A stretch of 64,000 bases of DNA from NCBI RefSeq assembly GCF_949987535.1, contig NC_080074.1, forward strand, positions 28,293,268 to 28,357,267. Direction: 5' to 3'. Positions 52,901 through 55,900 of this stretch are shown here, piece by piece. The DNA is from Balaenoptera acutorostrata (lineage: Eukaryota; Chordata; Mammalia; Artiodactyla; Balaenopteridae). The notes under the pieces are model-generated. The model made no database searches. It had not been told where the DNA came from and saw nothing but the letters and a program-made list of their open reading frames with translations. Within the stretch, counting starts at the first letter, position 1. Every line of letters begins with the position of its first letter. The position numbers were made by a program, and so were the translations under genes.

Positions 52901-55900
52901 AGTGCTCTGACCAAGGATCAAACCCAGGCCCTCGCCAGTGACAGCGCGGAGTCCTAACCACTGGACCGCCAGGGAATTACCTCTGAATTATCTTTAATTT
53001 AAAAATTGGTGGATGTTTTTGTAGCGATGGTGCTGGTGAGGCTGGAATGAAATTTATGATTTGTGCCTCAAGGTTAGAAAATTCTGGCAGAACTATAGTT
53101 CAGAGGCCTTTAATTACAAGGGCTTTAGATCAGGCAGATCTTGTTTTAGTTTTATGGTTCTACTTTTAATAGCTTATTTAACTTCTCTAAGTCTTTGTTC
53201 CTTTACCTATAAAATGAGGATTAAAAAGAGCTACCTAGCATAGAGATTAAATTAGATAATGTATAATACTCCTCCCTAGGTGCCCTATATAAAGATAGTG
53301 ATGATGATGATAATCATAAGCATAAGATGGTAGCTTTAGCTAAACTTTAGCCAGGCACTATTAATTTTAATAGTTACTGTAACTATTTAATCCTTGTAAC
53401 GATCTTATTGTTCATATTGTATAAATAAGGACACAGAGGCAAGAGAAAGTAAATAATTTGCTCAAGTTAACTAAGGTGGAAGGGGCAGAGACAGTCATAA
53501 ATAGTAGCAGTCATTTTTGTTACATTACTTTTAAGTATTTACTTTAAAACTTTTTAAAATAAATCATTTTTTCTATAGTCACTGAAAGAAAAAGAACTAG
53601 TAAATGAAAAATGTAAATTGGCAGAGATAGAGGAAATTAAGTGTAGACAAGAAAAAGAAATTGCTAAATTGAGTGAAGAACTCAAGTCTCACAAGCAAGA
53701 AAGCATAAAGGTATGTGAAGATAATCATTGTTTTTCCTTTTGTATTGTATTAGTGTTGTTAAAAAGATTTGTGTATATATACGTATGTGTGTGTATGTGT
53801 GTAGACACACACACACTTTATTTATTTTAGGACATACTATGTGCCAGGCACATTGTTTTGCTGTTTTTTGACAAATACTCTCACTCTCACAGTGCTCTTG
53901 TGTTGCATAATACCTATACACATACTGAAACTATGTTACCTTTGTTTTCAAATTACTGAATAAAGCAAAGTAACCCTAAAAGTTTAGATTTTGTTGAGGT
54001 GATAATCGACAAGAGCTATCCATTATGCTTATAGATGGTAAACTTCAAAATATGTAAGAGTTTAGAATTAAGATTTTAAGGGATTGTTTTTTTAATCGTT
54101 TTTCTTCCTAAAATCCTTTAATAATCTGTTGTTTAGAACATTTTTCCTATCATTAGCATGGCTGGCATGCCACCTGAAAATATTAACTGCTTATAATTTG
54201 CTTTGTAAAATGTTTGTAAAATGTCATTTTCTTAGAGAAAGGTTGGATTTTCCCTTGAGTGCTCTCATAATACCTCTTATGTCTATCAGTATACTTGCCA
54301 TTTTGCTTTATAATTACTTACCTCTTTATGTCATTATGTTCTTCCAGACTGACTTCCTTAAAGCAGGGAATGTATATAATTCATCTTTATATATATCCCT
54401 AGAACGTAACACAGTGTGTGATGCCTAAATGTTGAACCAATAAATGCTTCCTAAATGAAGGGAAAATAGGGGGTAGAAATTTTTCACATAATTTAATCAA
54501 AACATATGCATGCAAGGCATCACTTGAATTTAAATGATTGTTGAGCAGGAAGTACATAATATTTCACCTTTTTAATCAACTGTTTGAAATACTGAACTTT
54601 AAGACTCTCATAAGAGGCTAAAACTTTGTTTATATTGTAATAAGTTGCATAAATTTCAGCTACATTTTTTTTTTTTTTTTTTTTACTATAAAGGATGATT
54701 TATTTTGGCCTTACTTTCTCATAGGAGGTAACAAATCTCAAGGATGCCAAACAGCTTTTGATTCAGCAGAAATTAGAGCTTCAAGGGAAAGTAGATTCCC
54801 TGAAGGCAACCCTTGAACAGGAGAAGAAAACCCAGCAAATGCTAAAAGAGCAGATGAAAAAGGAAGAAGATGAGCTGAAGAAAGAATTTATGGAGAAGGA
54901 AGCTAAACTGGTAAGTTAGTGGTGGGAGGTGTGTTTTGTAATTGATTTTGTAAATTAATCCAGTAAGAGAGGATTTTTCTACTTAAAAGTTATGATTCAA
55001 ATGCTCACCTAACATTTAATTTTTGATTTAAGAGATCTGTTTAAATAGCTGACATGTGATTGGAAATATTTTATTCTATGATTATATTTTGGTTTATATA
55101 AGTGAAAATTCAATAAAACATGATGGGGGGGACACTTTTAGTGCCAGAAAAACAAACAAACCTATAACTATGTAGATTGAGGTAAATGGCATGAATGCTA
55201 ATCATGTTAAACTCATTTGTTTGGTCAAACTGAATGTTGATGAGGGGGAACGGAAACTTCAGTTTGGAATTACAATGACCAAAGTCTACTTTTCCTTCCC
55301 TAACTTGTGCATGCCAAATGGGAAGCATCTGGCTTTCCTCTGTTGAATTAAGTCCAAATATCCCCAGATAAATTGACTGCTGAATGTTTTCGTTGAAGAA
55401 TTGCAATTTCAAGTTCACACAGTGATTTGAAGTATTGTTTGTTTGGCAGGTTGATAGACACAAAAGGATGCATTTGGAATGTGAGACATAAGAAAATGCC
55501 AGCTTTGTCTCCAGGGCACCTTGCTTTCCCTAACTATGTGTTCTTCCCCTGCTCTAGTGGAAAAAAGGAAAATCTCAAATTGCTTTACTTTAGTTTGATT
55601 TTATGAGAGGCTTGCTGATCACCATTTCAGTGTCATGACCATTGTCAGTTCAAATTACAGAGATGTTTGTGGAATCAGTTTTACTAGTGCCTTCTTCGCT
55701 GAAGAAGTAATATTATTTATGTTGCCAATATTTAAAATTCAACAACTTAAATTTTGCACTACTTTTGTAATAGGTTTTCTACCCACTGTTTTTCCTTTTC
55801 TCAGCTTTCCGAAATAAAAGAAAAAGAAGTAGGAATGAAGCAGCATGAAGAAAACGAGGCTAAACTTACCATGCAGATTACAGCATTAAATGAAAACTTG

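Noticed and set aside
55110..55463. 117-codon minus-strand open frame in intron O/P
   Set aside because: No family resemblance, no promoter or splice context. Kept only as a possible conserved non-coding block.
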